Below, in pieces: positions 1 to 11,778 of a stretch of 64,000 nt of DNA. Source of the stretch: Histoplasma ohiense (lineage: Eukaryota > Ascomycota > Eurotiomycetes > Onygenales > Ajellomycetaceae); NCBI GenBank assembly GCA_017607445.1, contig JAEVHH010000001.1, forward strand, positions 4,526,001-4,590,000. The letters are read 5' to 3'. Under the pieces are notes generated by a model, which was not told the origin of the DNA, did not search any database, and saw nothing but the letters and a program-made list of their open reading frames with translations. The stretch's first letter is position 1, and each line of letters opens with the position of its first letter. Made by a program: the position numbers and the translations under genes.

Positions 1-2
1 GG

Positions 3-1751
3 TCAGCTTGCGATCACTTGATTTCCAAGGTCATTCCAGAGCTTATCCAGGACTTGCACGATGGAGACATTGGCTTCCCGATGGATGGAGAGTCACTAAC
101 CCAACTCCTTCACAAACGAGGAATCAATGTTCGATACCTAGGCAAGTTGGCCAAACTCTCTCAAGCAAAGGGACAAAGGCTATTGGCGTTGACCGCGCTC
201 CTGATCCAAGAAATGGTTTCTCGCTCCTTCAAACATATCGCTAACCGGTATTTGCGATATCTCCCATCTCCCTTCACTGCTTCCTGCGTTTCCCACTTAT
301 TGAACTGTTTTCTCGGGGCTGAAGTCAACTCAAACCCACGTCCAGAGATAGATGAGGAATTGAGGGAAATTTATCCAGAAGGTGACTTCTCTTTCGAAAA
401 GGTTACACCTACCTCGCTCAAGGGGGATATTGAAAAACAAATCAAGATCCGCTTCAGATTCAACCTCGAGCCCAAGTGGACTTCGTCACTCAAACGCCTC
501 CAACTTCTGCGAGATATTTCTATTAAACTTGGTCTTCAGATAGGTGCCCGCGAGTTTGCCTTCGAACGGTCGCAGATCAAGTCCCAAGAGCATTCTCCCG
601 AGCCTAGCAGCACTCATAGTTCGCAAGACGAGCGGGGAAAGAAAAAAAAGAAAAAGGGGAGCAACAGTGCTTCACCAAGCCGAGTAGCGGCAAGCCCTAG
701 GCCCGTTGTTACTTTTGTGCCAGAGGATATCCTGAACATCGTGCCTCTCGTTAAGGATGCTTCCCCGCGAAGTGCTCTTGCGGAAGAAGCCTTGGAGGCT
801 GGGCGAATTTCGATTATGCAAAACCAGAAAGAAATAGGACAGGAACTTATCTTGGAATCTCTCTCCCTCCATGAACAAATCTACGGCATCCTTCATCCTG
901 AAGTAGCCAAGCTGTACCATCAACTCTCCATGCTTTACTATCAGACAGATGAGAAAGAAGCCGCCGTTGAGTTGGCACGGAAAGCCGTTATTGTTACTGA
1001 GAGAACAATGGGTGTTGACTCTGCCGACACTATTTTGAGCTACCTCAATCTCAGCTTGTTCGAGCACGCATCAGGCAACACTCATACTGCCCTCATTTAT
1101 ATCAGACATGCATTGGAACTCTGGAAAATTATCTACGGTTCACACCACCCAGACTCGATTACAACCATGAACAACGCTGCTGTCATGCTTCAACATCTCA
1201 AAAAATATCCCGATTCTCGAAAGTGGTTTGAGGCTTCACTGACCGTCTGTAAAGGCCTCTTTGGAAAACAATCAATCAACACCGCTACCATTCTCTTTCA
1301 GCTTGCCCAGGCCCTTGCGCTTGATCAGGACTCAAAGGCTGCCGTCAACCGTATGCGTGACGCGTACAACATCTTCCTCAACGAACTCGGCCCCGACGAC
1401 CGTAATACCAAAGAAGCAGAAAGCTGGCTTGAACAGTTGACTCAGAATGCTGTGTCCATCGCCAAGCACGCAAAGGACATCCAAGCTCGCAGACTCCGCC
1501 GAACCAACCTTTCACCACGAATGACGATGGGAACCAAACCGCAGCCTCAGGTTGGCCAAAATGCACCAGCGACTACCAACGGAGCAACCTCCAAAAGCAT
1601 CGGGCTGGACTCGAGAAGCATTGATGAACTGTTGAAATTTATTGAGGGGGGTGGCGAATCTCGTAGCCCTCGCTCTAAGCAGAAGAAGCGGGCTGCAGCC
1701 AGCAACCCTAAGCTCCGTGGATCGAAGCAATCCACTGTTCAGACGGCCTAA
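3..1751 (+). CDS. clu1: Clustered-mitochondria protein Clu1/Tif31, C-terminal part (5' truncated by window edge)
   Basis: The reading frame is already open at base 3, so the gene begins before the window and only its last 582 codons are present. I recognise the CLU family from the conserved stretch at the start (CDHLISKVIPELIQDL) and the later GLQIGAREFAFERSQ segment. A lysine run (about residue 210 of this part) follows, then tetratricopeptide-type repeats over roughly residues 260-480 (LYHQLSMLYYQTDEKEAAVELA, TTMNNAAVMLQHLKKYPDSR). A basic tail ends at the stop. Family knowledge: CLU proteins are cytosolic, bind mRNAs for mitochondrial proteins, keep mitochondria distributed, and were also described in yeast as an eIF3-associated protein. 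No intron is seen in this part. The TTG at 18 is not a start; the frame runs through it. Confidence 0.93.
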   Translation, partial: SACDHLISKVIPELIQDLHDGDIGFPMDGESLTQLLHKRGINVRYLGKLAKLSQAKGQRLLALTALLIQEMVSRSFKHIANRYLRYLPSPFTASCVSHLLNCFLGAEVNSNPRPEIDEELREIYPEGDFSFEKVTPTSLKGDIEKQIKIRFRFNLEPKWTSSLKRLQLLRDISIKLGLQIGAREFAFERSQIKSQEHSPEPSSTHSSQDERGKKKKKKGSNSASPSRVAASPRPVVTFVPEDILNIVPLVKDASPRSALAEEALEAGRISIMQNQKEIGQELILESLSLHEQIYGILHPEVAKLYHQLSMLYYQTDEKEAAVELARKAVIVTERTMGVDSADTILSYLNLSLFEHASGNTHTALIYIRHALELWKIIYGSHHPDSITTMNNAAVMLQHLKKYPDSRKWFEASLTVCKGLFGKQSINTATILFQLAQALALDQDSKAAVNRMRDAYNIFLNELGPDDRNTKEAESWLEQLTQNAVSIAKHAKDIQARRLRRTNLSPRMTMGTKPQPQVGQNAPATTNGATSKSIGLDSRSIDELLKFIEGGGESRSPRSKQKKRAAASNPKLRGSKQSTVQTA

Positions 1752-2878
1752 GTTTGAGTATACTTTTGTATTATTTAAACTCGCCACCTATCATTTTTTG
1801 ACCATTTAATTACCCCCGCTTCTATGCATGTTATTATTACCTCCTTTTTTTTTTTTTATTTTATTTTTATTTTATTTTTATTTTATTTTATTTTTTTTTT
1901 TCAAAAGTAAAAGGGTCCGAATCCCACCAGATTCCCCAGAAAAATTTTCCCACCAATGTTAGAAACACCGCTGAGCGGGGAATATATTTGCTTACCAAGC
2001 CAACTCTTAGAGACAGAGGAAAAAGAACTAAAGCTCCTCCGCATTTGAGCCAACGTCGTTTGTCGAGTTCTATGGGCGATTGTGCTGCTATGTCTAATTT
2101 TGAACATATTTCCCCTCCCTTCTTACGACCCCATCTCTACTCACAAAGTATTCTGTTATTTTTTGCATATTCTCTATCCCGTCGTTTTCCTTTGTTTGTG
2201 GTAACCACTTCATTGTATAAAATCTAGGGATCTACATAGCATGGCTTTTTCCCCCCTTCATATCTCATTTCTGCTTTCAATCATGGCCAAGTCCCCATTC
2301 TCATGTACCTTTTCTTAAGTTTTCCCTAACTGTATGATGATATGTCATTTTTCGTGGGAAGCAAGTGAAAGCAGGATAACACTGTATTATAGAAACATAT
2401 CTTTAAAATTATTGATATCTTCTCTCATCTTAATTTGCTGTTTGAAACTGCGAAGGGTCTGCACCGTCCCAAAAAATTTGTGGAGGTTGAGCGGAAATGA
2501 GGTCACGTGGTATGTGATTGTTTACATTCCGCCAATTTTTGACCTCAATCGGGAACAAATTTGGAGCTTTGGATTTGCTTCAACAACTATGTGACAGAGT
2601 AGTCGTTATTGTATATTTTAAAGCTCGATTGCTTGTTAAAATATATTAGTATATCGTCTTACTTTTTCATGAATTTCTTCTGGAGGTTTACGATAGACCG
2701 CTTGCGGAGGTTGAGCTGTGACACTGATGCCGCAGCCAACGGTGGTCGTTTTGGTTGAGCTGGTATGTCAACGAGAGAGCCGTCCGATTGTTTGCTCAAC
2801 AATGGAGTTGCTAAAATATACTGTCTTTAATAGTAGTGGAAGGCTTCGCGGATCAAAGGTTCTCGTCTTGTTGTCACA
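1752..2878. other. Intergenic region between clu1 and the 1021-aa gene
   Basis: No credible gene is visible. A T-rich low-complexity tract (TTTTATTTTATTTT type) occupies about 1845-1901, just after the clu1 3' end. The remainder should contain the clu1 terminator and the promoter of the next gene. Short ORFs here have no conserved look. Confidence 0.6.
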
Positions 2879-5800
2879 ATGACGCTGAATTCAGCCACCT
2901 CCCGTTCAAAACCAGCCGCGTCGGAAGTCGCCATCACATCGAGGTGGTGCAATAGGGCGCTGCGCCCTTTAACCTCCACTATATTGCGTCTGGAAAAGCA
3001 TTGGAAGATAATGCGCATGGGTGTTCCAACACTGAACCATACCACTGCGGTTGAGTTAAGCCAGGAAAGCCGTACGGCGGCACAAACGGAGCGACTAGCT
3101 CCCGAGTCCGAGTCCGAATCCACGCCCGATGATCCAACTTGGGTTCCGGGTGGTGCTGCGCGCAGGCGTATTAAGCATAAATATTCTGCTCGTACTGGTA
3201 GCAGGTCAAGGGTCGTTGTGAAGAGCCCGGAGACTCAGAAGCTTCAACCGGGGGAGTTTTCAATACCCACGCCGCTTATCCACGAGAAAAAAAGACACCA
3301 TCGAGAAGCCCAGGAGCCAAATGGAGTCGCTGGTGGGAATGCGACGATTGCAAACTCCAACGAAGTCTCGTCGCTTGAAAATTCCCGTCCGGGCCCTGTG
3401 AAGCGGAGATTATCTGCTTACGGATGGAATAGCCGGAAGACTTGGACGGACGCATGTAATGAATATAACGAGTCGTCGTATGTTGCCATCGTGCAGGGGA
3501 TTTTTCAAATCTGGGATACATTTCTTACAATGACAGCTCCGGAAAAAAGTACGAGTCTTGGAGCAAGATCGCTTATGCGTATGGCTCTGGGTGCAACTTC
3601 CACGTACATTGCGAGGGAACAAGAGGCTGTGGATAATTGCGAGGACAAGGACGAAAAGGTCGACATCGCCAATGTTATTTTCACAGAGCTAGAAAGTATG
3701 TACGGCACATCTAATACCGGGTGGAAACCACTCAAATCACTCGTTCGTCTCCATGGGATTCGTTTGGTCTGTGACGCGATTCGGAAGAGGTGGGTATCTC
3801 CGATGACAGCTCGTCAGCTAGCATTAAATTCGATCGATTCGTCTTCGTACGATGCTGCACAAGAAATAATATCTGCTTTGCTCTCTGTCACCATGAGGGT
3901 CGAAGATCCCAGGCATCTGGATTGCTCATTATTTTCGGCCAGAAATTTTGGTGTATTTCATACGCTAGCTGCATATGTGAACAAAGCGAGTCATTTAAGC
4001 TTCTTTTTTCGCACGGTTGGGTCCTTATTGAGGTGCGGTATTGTCCCAGTTGAATGGATAGCTACGGAGTCCATGAAGCCATTCGTGGCTCATGCTATTC
4101 GGTCGATATCATGCGAAGATCACGATTGTTCTGCGTCTGTTTCATTTATTGTGAATATGGCCCTTGCAGCTTCTGGATCGCATACTTACTGCGCCATGCC
4201 AGCTTCCAATTCAATCGCTATCACGGATAAATTACAAGAATGCGATGAAGAGAGGTGGAAACTACATTCCGCACATTGTGACCTTTTGGAAACTCCACAA
4301 GCGAGAGCAAACGAACATTTAGAAACTGCTTTGAACAACAGCATATCAAGTATTTTAGGTATTCTCTGCAGTGCATACATCGTACGTTGTTCAAGCCGGC
4401 CACCTGCTACACCATCCAGTGCATCTTCAATTCAACACATATTGGCCAGGGTTTCAGATATAGTGCAGCATGATATCGAGGGCACGTCCTTCCATGTAAC
4501 CCAAGATCGCTCAAGATCAGAGCTGTTACGAATGGGGCATATTCTGATGGCAGATTTTATTATCACATCCAACAACGTGCAACCCCGGACCAACCAGCAG
4601 GCTGTTGATCCTCCAGCGACAAGGCTTTTAAGTACTTTTGAATATTTTACTCGTACATTAAAAAGCCGAAAGGACCTCACAGCTAGCCTATCGGCCTTCG
4701 TGACCCACATATCACACTGCTGCGGCCAGGTACTGAGTGAAGATGGATTCACTCACCTAGAAATTTTGACGGATGCGCTCACAGGGGCCAAGCTACAACC
4801 GTACCCTACGCTTAGAGCGCTTCTAGGAAAAGTAGCAGTGGACGCGGCACTTAATTTTGCTGAATCTACTCTTCATCCCAATCACCATTCTTGGGCTGCC
4901 CATATACAGACCAAAGTAATGAGCTATTCTAATGGGCCTTCAGGGCAGGACGAAATCTTCTCTTTAACGCCGTCTTTAGCTCTGTCCAAAACCGGTTACA
5001 TATGGGAAGAAAGCATTGGAGAATGGATTACTGCAGGTCGTCCGAATGGAGCACGAAGGAACTTTCGAACATATCAAGACCAGATGAGCTCCCTGCTAGA
5101 TCCACTAGATGAGCCTCCAAATATAAGTGACTCAGATGATGCGAGAGCATCCAGAAGCTCTAGTACATTTTCAGCCTGTACAGAGCGGTATAGTTCGAGC
5201 ATTACTTCGTCAGACATTACCTCTCCATTGTGGTCTCGGAAAAGGAAGCGTGTTGTCAATCCCCCAAACTTGGATTCGAGAAAACACACTAGGATATCAT
5301 ATCCTTTGTCATTAAGTGCACCTCGTCGCCGACTACGGTCCAGGAAAGCCCGTTCTTGGAATTTTTGCATCGATGAGCGTGATACAAACGACTCCGAACC
5401 GCTGACGTTTGGCCAATTCACGCGGTCGAACATAACGAAGAACCGTGATGTCACTGAACTAAATATGACGAAAGCAAGGCTACCACATCAAAGGACGGAA
5501 ATCGATCGTTCTTTTGCCAACCGTGCCCCTGTTGTTGAAGTTAGACTTCGAAAGCCACCATATCGACACAACACGGTCGAAGTAGTTATCATTCATAACA
5601 GGAAAAAATACTCGAACACGAAATCCAGCGAGTCTGCAATTCAAGATGATGTGATATCAGAGTCTGATTACAGTGAATCTGTCAATGATGATTACTGTAG
5701 AGATCACCATGATGACAACGGCGGTGATGACGAAGATATCCTTGCCAGAGCATTGCCTCCCCGTTACCTTTTGCGACGCAAAAGCACGTGTACAACTAGG

Positions 5801-5944
5801 GCGAGCGAAGTGCGGCCCCGCACTGCGGCAGTAACTCGACTTCGGACAACAAGGTCTTCTACCTCATTACGAAATCAGTCCATCTCGCGAGCAGTAAATA
5901 ATGATATTGTTGGTTCGAGTGACGATGAATTGAGTTTCCTTTGA
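2879..5944 (+). CDS. Unrecognised 1021-aa protein with acidic, serine-rich C-terminal half
   Basis: This is one uninterrupted ORF of 1021 codons. The ATG at 2879 sits in CACAATGAC, a good fungal start context, and upstream in-frame sequence gives no better start. I do not recognise the family. The first about 160 residues are Ser/Arg/Lys-rich and probably disordered. Residues about 180-750 look globular and helical with many Cys and Leu (for example GWKPLKSLVRLHGIRLVCDA). The last about 250 residues have basic clusters (SRKRKRV, SAPRRRLRSRKARS) followed by acidic runs (DDNGGDDEDILARA) and end in SSDDELSFL. The basic clusters suggest a nuclear protein; that is inference. It converges with the minus-strand gene at 6968-8938. 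Confidence 0.8.
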   Translation: MTLNSATSRSKPAASEVAITSRWCNRALRPLTSTILRLEKHWKIMRMGVPTLNHTTAVELSQESRTAAQTERLAPESESESTPDDPTWVPGGAARRRIKHKYSARTGSRSRVVVKSPETQKLQPGEFSIPTPLIHEKKRHHREAQEPNGVAGGNATIANSNEVSSLENSRPGPVKRRLSAYGWNSRKTWTDACNEYNESSYVAIVQGIFQIWDTFLTMTAPEKSTSLGARSLMRMALGATSTYIAREQEAVDNCEDKDEKVDIANVIFTELESMYGTSNTGWKPLKSLVRLHGIRLVCDAIRKRWVSPMTARQLALNSIDSSSYDAAQEIISALLSVTMRVEDPRHLDCSLFSARNFGVFHTLAAYVNKASHLSFFFRTVGSLLRCGIVPVEWIATESMKPFVAHAIRSISCEDHDCSASVSFIVNMALAASGSHTYCAMPASNSIAITDKLQECDEERWKLHSAHCDLLETPQARANEHLETALNNSISSILGILCSAYIVRCSSRPPATPSSASSIQHILARVSDIVQHDIEGTSFHVTQDRSRSELLRMGHILMADFIITSNNVQPRTNQQAVDPPATRLLSTFEYFTRTLKSRKDLTASLSAFVTHISHCCGQVLSEDGFTHLEILTDALTGAKLQPYPTLRALLGKVAVDAALNFAESTLHPNHHSWAAHIQTKVMSYSNGPSGQDEIFSLTPSLALSKTGYIWEESIGEWITAGRPNGARRNFRTYQDQMSSLLDPLDEPPNISDSDDARASRSSSTFSACTERYSSSITSSDITSPLWSRKRKRVVNPPNLDSRKHTRISYPLSLSAPRRRLRSRKARSWNFCIDERDTNDSEPLTFGQFTRSNITKNRDVTELNMTKARLPHQRTEIDRSFANRAPVVEVRLRKPPYRHNTVEVVIIHNRKKYSNTKSSESAIQDDVISESDYSESVNDDYCRDHHDDNGGDDEDILARALPPRYLLRRKSTCTTRASEVRPRTAAVTRLRTTRSSTSLRNQSISRAVNNDIVGSSDDELSFL

Positions 5945-6967
5945 TGTTTTGGTCTAGTTGCGCACGTTCCGATTTTCGGTTAGTATTTGGATTTCGAAAT
6001 TCAGCATCATTTTGATCGCCGACTCGTCGGTTTCCGTCGTTGGTAGACAGGATACGCAGGTCATGAACACACTGATACAGCCCTTTTGGGCCTTGATACC
6101 CCTATTGGATTACCATTCTTAGACATTGTTTGATATTTGGGCCTCGGGTTTCTGGAGTTAGTTAATTGGGTTGGCTTGATTGCTTTGCTGTTTTATGTAT
6201 AAATATATATACCAAAGATTGCAAGACCCAATAACCGTTCCCAGGTTACTTGTACAGTGCATTATTTTTGGTATTTATGTTTTGTTCGAAGAATTTTAGA
6301 CCCCGCATCTTATTCCCCATTTCCGATTTCACGCGCCCTCTCGTGTTAGTAACTATAAGTGCAATAAACCTACTAAATCGCCCAAGGTCACCCTGCGCTT
6401 TTTAGAGAGCGCGGTCTATGCCTAGCAATTAACTCTTTGATTAAGCACGCCACGTTTCATTCATCAAAATCGGTAAGTAGGCATTGCATACGTTCCACCC
6501 TCCTCTAGTTTTCTATTATATACTTATTCTACGGTCCTATCCTTCCAACATATGTCTGAAAAAGGATGAGAGAATAAGTGAAGTGACGGGGGTTAGCCCG
6601 GCATATGTAGCTATAGTGTAAATGGTTAGGGTAACAAGGTGTAATAGATGTGCAACCAGCGAAAAACAAAAATTGCAGACATATCTATGCAAAGGAAAGG
6701 GGCCCAATAAATAATAATGATATTTTATTATTTTTTTTTTTTTAAAAAAAATAAAGGTCCAAAACACCCACAAGCTGGCGTGACTGGGAAACTCCTTTAA
6801 ACCTTGCGAATAAACACCAATTAGCCGACGAATTGTCGCCAGTCGTTTCTTCAGCCGTGATAATATCTCATCCTAATCATAATTTCACTACAAGTTCCAT
6901 TGGGAGTTATGTCGTACTCTGAAACTCCTATCCAAAAACGACTCGCTCTTTTCTTCCCAGCTTCTAC
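5945..6967. other. Intergenic region between two convergent genes
   Basis: This is a 3'-to-3' interval of about 1 kb with no supported gene. It holds a T-run plus A-rich segment at about 6730-6755 and otherwise unremarkable sequence. It should contain both transcription terminators. Confidence 0.6.
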
Positions 6968-8938
6968 CTAAAATTTCTCGCTGGTAAAACACCGTGTCAA
7001 CTTAACTAGGAACCATGCGATGAACTTCAATGCAACAGTGAGGCCCCAGATAACAGCTTTAAATCCCCAAAATATAAGCTTGAGCACAGACCTCGTGATT
7101 CCAGGTAATTCCTCTCCTTCGCGAGATCCGCTGCTATATCGACCGTAGTTTTCAAGGTCAATTTCCTCAATCACAACTGGGGCTTTCTTAATACTCTTTT
7201 TCACTTTTGTCTTCGTCTCTGGCGAGGACGAGGATGACCTCTTCCAAAACGAATATCTTTTCTTGCGCTTGGAAGAAGAATGAATTTGTGACATCAGCTT
7301 AGCTTCTTGCTCTGCCTCTTCACGCTCCGCCTGTGTAGCGATTAGCTGACCATTAAAACCTGGCTGGAAGGTAGCTGCCGCTGATGGTGCCCTGGAGGAC
7401 GTGACATTATATGGATCTGGGAATTCTCCTTTGGTCACAGCAGTTTCGATGCCCATTCCGCCAAGAATGCTTCTAATAAATTGGTCCGTTGCAGCGATTA
7501 TTAGAACTGAGGCAACTAGGGAGTCTATGCAGTATAAAGCCGGGATCGTGGAGGATATGATGCCCGCCGAAATCGACAGCGTCATGGTTTCCAAGTCTAG
7601 AGCTACCAACGGAATATCCTTGGTCGAGTCCCGTCCTGGTATTGTGACAAGAATTGATGGAGGATGGTCCAACTGTGCGCTATCTGTTGTAGAGGCGGAA
7701 ACCGAGAGGCGTAATGTTTGGCCCCGTTTATTTATGATGGGGAACCCTTGCTGTTGGATCTCATTTTCCCGACCGTCACTTGGGTCATTAAACAAAGCCT
7801 GGTGCAGCACGTCGTACCGACCATGAGACCCGTTCCACTCTAGTATGCAGGACTCTTGAGCTTCTGCCCGCCTAACAGCATCCTCCTCCACCTCCATTGC
7901 GTCGGTTGGAGCTAGCTGATGTTGCCTTGACAAGCTCAACGCTTGATCTCTAGCTAGGATCTCTGCCAACATGGGGAAAATAACAGTAGTAAAGCCATTG
8001 CCTTTAGGTCTGTTAATTTCCGTGTTGCTCAGTGTAACTATGGGAGACTTGGTATTCTCTTTGGTGGGGTGAGATCTTTGAATGTCCACGTCACCCATTG
8101 AGTTAGTTTTGAGTGTATATAGTGTTGCAGATTGGCTTCCAAATGTGTACGTTAGATGGTCCGTTCTATGGAATCATTGATTAGCATATACTCCAACGCA
8201 GGATGTACACGATTGCCTTTCGACTCACTTGGAAATACGTAGGTGGAATGTTCCGAGTTCAGGTTGTGGCCCTTCTCCATTTGCAGCCTCCCATAGACGT
8301 GTGAGTTGCTGGGAGGATGTAACCTTAGCAGCAGCAGCTAGTTGGGTGGATTCGCGCATAGTACGTGAAGAAGCAGACTGTGGAGATGCCACACTTTGGC
8401 TATAGTCACATCTCGATATAACTTCCCGCGGAAGATCGTTAGGCCTCGAACGTTGGGGGTAGTATTGCTGCTGGCTCAAAGGCACGTTGGGATCGTAACG
8501 GGGAAATATTGACCTCATTGACACCACTGGGGATGTAGGTGACCTAGGCGGTGAGGTGGTCACCTCAATTTGAACGGGAGATCCGGATCGAATAGGTTCC
8601 GGCGAAGTTGACTGGGGAGGGACAGATTTGCCATTTTCGGACAGTTGAGGAGATCCCACAACTTTCGCTTTTTCTCTGAGTTCCGTATTGAGTGAGGGAG
8701 AGTTTGCGCTCACAATATGAACCGTAGGAGAAGGGGCTAGAGGAGTCTTGTTTGTGTCCTCGATGATTTGAAGAATGACGGCCTCGGTCTGGAAAGATGT
8801 CTTGTCGTCACCCAAGATCGGTGAAATTACTGGAGACTTTGTAGCACGTCGTCGATTCCCTTTTCTGAATGGATTGCCATTGGGCTTGTTTAGAGGCTGA
8901 ACCTGAGGAAATAGCTGAAACTGAGTCTGGCTCGCCAT
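6968..8938 (-). CDS. 635-aa protein of unknown function with a C-terminal membrane anchor, two exons
   Basis: Two minus-strand ORFs join through one intron: exon 1 8938-8229, intron 8228-8166 (63 nt, donor GTGAGT, branch-like GCTAATC, acceptor CATAG), exon 2 8165-6968. The join is in phase and gives 635 codons plus a stop. Residues 1-230 are Pro/Ser-rich and low complexity. The junction region (LRISKTDHLTYTFGSQSAT) starts a more ordered domain of about 200 residues. A basic linker follows (KRKKRYSFWKRSSSSS). Near the C-terminus a hydrophobic stretch (LIFWGFKAVIWGLTVALKF) followed by FIAWFLVKL looks like a tail anchor. Family knowledge does not let me name a function. It is transcribed in the same direction as bcs1, 1.27 kb upstream of it. 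Confidence 0.82.
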
Positions 8939-10204
8939 TCTTGCCCTGGATTATTAAAAATGAAGGCTAGGCTAGCAGCATATGTGTAACGAGTCGTCAG
9001 TAGTAAGAATCATACAATCCTTAAGTTTCGTAGGGCACAGAGGACGACTTTATTGGTAAAGGAGAGTAACAAAGCCCAGATGAGAAGGCCCATGAGACAG
9101 AAGGCCAAAATACGTGTAGAAATCTAAGCTTGAGGCTAACTAGCACGGCGAAGGAAAAATGAAAAGAATAAGAGGGGAGGATAGTTATTAAAATGGAGAA
9201 AAATGCCTTCAGTGAAAACGCCATTTTTTCCAAATGGCCAGGCGAGCTCCTCCACAAAAAGAGGCTGATCAATAGGAACGATGATCAATGCACGGGGAAT
9301 AAAAATCTTGCGCCCTCCTTCCCTTGCAATAGCTTGACGCCTGGAAGTGAATGATGCTTGGGCGAGTGAGCGATCCTCCAAGGGACAAGCAGCTGTGGAA
9401 TCTATCACCGTGCCATCCCTGGGGCTCCAGTGATGCAGGATTGGATGCTAAATCCCATCACCGACATAAAAATTGCTTTTTCGGGTTCTGGCTCTTTGCA
9501 TGAAGAACAAAGCTAGGAATGAATCGGTGGGACTGAGCATTGTTCAACATTCAATGTCAGCATGACCTTCGCGAAACCTCGAGGAAGAGGCATCAAGACA
9601 CCACCTGCTGAGCATGCGATCAAAAAGGTGATTGGAGATTTATCCCTGAAAACACATCAACTGTTCGGCGCTTCGATGTTCGAAACAGGGAAACAGTTGT
9701 CAACTTCGCCCTTCTCTTGGCACGGCCCGGCAGGCAGAGTTGTGGCTTTGGTAGCGGCGCTAGGAAGAGCGGCGCAAAGAGCGCAGCTGTTATTGGATGG
9801 GGAAGTTGATGTTCTGTGAGGTGAGATTCGTACTCCATAGACGTTGTTAGTTACCAAAATAGACATCCATGGATTGGTCTGTAATGTCACGTGATATTGC
9901 GCTTTACGAGGTGGAAAACAGCTCTCCAATAATTTGGTAGGAAGGTGCAGATTGCCCACATCACCACAAGACTATTATGCGCCAGCCAGGCAATCCTCCA
10001 GAATAGCAATTTGTAAGAATAAAAATGGCCTGGGATTAACTCTCATTTGGCCGACTTGTATAAAGAGGTCGGTCTAGTATTGAGAAAGTGTGGAAGAATC
10101 TAATAACACAATAGTTGAAGACAAATGGTTCAAACCTTGAAAGTGTATCCATCGATCTAAAGGCAATAGCGCATAAATTGGCTCCCCGCTATTAGAGGCT
10201 GAAG
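8939..10204. other. Intergenic region, promoter side of the 635-aa gene
   Basis: Unique-looking sequence with several short ORFs on both strands (for example 9562-9819 plus and 9136-9408 minus). None has a conserved look, introns or a good start. The interval should hold the 635-aa gene promoter and the bcs1 3' end. Confidence 0.5.
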
Positions 10205-11778
10205 TTATTCCTCAGACACAAGGCCTTCGGCCATCCTGATAGCACCTTCCATGTCACCTTTGTTGTACAAAAAGAGCCCCTGCAGAGCCGCAGCACTTGT
10301 GGCCCTCTCTGCTGGAATCCTGTGGCCATTTTCATCCTCGATAACACCCAGTTTATGGAGCTTGTCCAAAAACTGAGCCTGGTAAAAACCCGTCTTGTCA
10401 AAGTCGCCATAAAATCTCTCCCAAAGCTTGGAAACCTGATATCTCGTAGTTTGGCCAAGCCTGACGGTCATATCAACACGGCCAGGTCGAACAAGAGCCT
10501 CGTCAAGCCGCTCAACGTGGTTTGTCGTCAGAAAAATTATGCGTTCTTCCGCGCTAGCCACCCCATCAAGTGCATTAAGGAGGCCCGAGAAAGTCACATT
10601 GGCTCCTCTGTATCCGTCAGCGTCAGACTGCACGCGCCGGTTCCCGAAGGCAGCATCTACGTCCTCCAATAATACCAGGGTGCGGGTAGGTATGATGGTG
10701 AGAAGGTGGTTCAGGCGATCATCAGTCAAACCTCTCTCGCTGAGGTTGAGGATGGCGATGTCGTAATCCAGTTCTCCCGCGAGTGCTTGAATAAACGAAC
10801 TCTTGCCGCTGCCCGGGGGCCCATGGAGAAGATAACCGCGTCTGTAGGGAATGCCACGATCATAGTACCAGGATCCGCTTTGGAGAAAATCCTTCACATC
10901 ATCTACTATCCGCTCTTTAACACCCTTATCCAGGATAACGGATTCCAGAGGCCTCTTGCGCCGAGATTGGCCAAACTGCCTCCACTCAGTGCCCCAAGAA
11001 TTGTAAATGACGGTTTTCCCTTCCTGTGACCGCGCAGCATACTCATGCGCTTCCTTAAATAGGTCTTCAAAGATACGTCTCTGAGAATACAGTGTAGTTA
11101 AAGTAACCGTCTCCCACGGTCGTCCAGTTTGGTGATCTCTCGATTTGGCTTCTCGTACTCGGTTGACGAATATAAACGCATTTTTATACCGGAGGACATG
11201 TTTTCCAGGTCCAGGTATAAGTGCAAATTGTGTATGCATTGCGCCATTGGGATGTTCCACTTTCTGTGTCTGGATTGATAATTGTCGCATTCCTGGGGTG
11301 AGTCTCCGGAGGAGGGAATCGACGAAACCGGATTTGCTGGCGGCAGGTGCCTTTTCAAGTTGCGACCGTTGATATAGGGTCATCCAGTGCAGAAACCAAC
11401 CGTACGAGTCATCTTTAATATTTATTTCCACCTCAACAAGCATACGTCTCCGGAGGAGAGCAGCACCATGCCGAATCCCTCGCTGGGCGAGTGTCAGTCC
11501 AGCTCCAAGGCCCGCAAGACCAAAGCCCTATTAATACCATGACCATATTAGCCTGTGATATAATAAACCGAAGTCACCCACTTGGTAGAACATACTGCTG
11601 TGAAGAAAGGATTGCTCGCGAGCTGCGAAAAAAGCCCGACGTCTGAACTTAGATTCGAGAGCTGCTGTTGAGCTTTCGCCTGAACAATCAAGTCATTGTG
11701 ATTTGTCGGTTGGGCCAGCGCAGGCCCAGTAACTTCCATTCCCTTGGAAATGCCCCTATCGGCATCATTGCCAGACAT
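10205..11778 (-). CDS. bcs1: Mitochondrial chaperone Bcs1-type AAA ATPase
   Basis: Two exons: 11778-11596 and 11527-10205, separated by a 68-nt intron (11595-11528; donor GTATGT, branch-like GCTAATA, acceptor AATAG). The join is phase 0 and restores the hydrophobic stretch NPFFTAGFGLAGLGAGLTLA, the likely single membrane span at residues about 56-75. The product is 501 aa, normal for Bcs1. Residues about 85-260 form the BCS1 N-terminal domain. The AAA module has Walker A GPPGSGKSS at about 297-305 and Walker B LVLLEDVD at about 345-352. Family knowledge: Bcs1 is an inner-membrane AAA protein that translocates the folded Rieske Fe-S protein during complex III assembly. Fungi also carry several Bcs1-like paralogues, so strict orthology to yeast BCS1 is likely but unproven. 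Confidence 0.92.
11528..11595 (-). other. Intron of bcs1
   Basis: The 68-nt intron begins GTATGT and ends TTAATAG on the minus strand. Splicing joins GCA to GGC in phase 0 and recovers 28 codons between the first exon and the downstream Met that an ORF finder would otherwise choose as start. Confidence 0.88.

Noticed and set aside
9136..9408. Possible 90-aa minus-strand gene
   Set aside because: Composition and context look non-coding; it overlaps another open frame and has no recognisable domain.
9562..9819. Possible 85-aa gene on the plus strand
   Set aside because: Overlapped by open frames on the other strand; no conserved look and no splice or start support.
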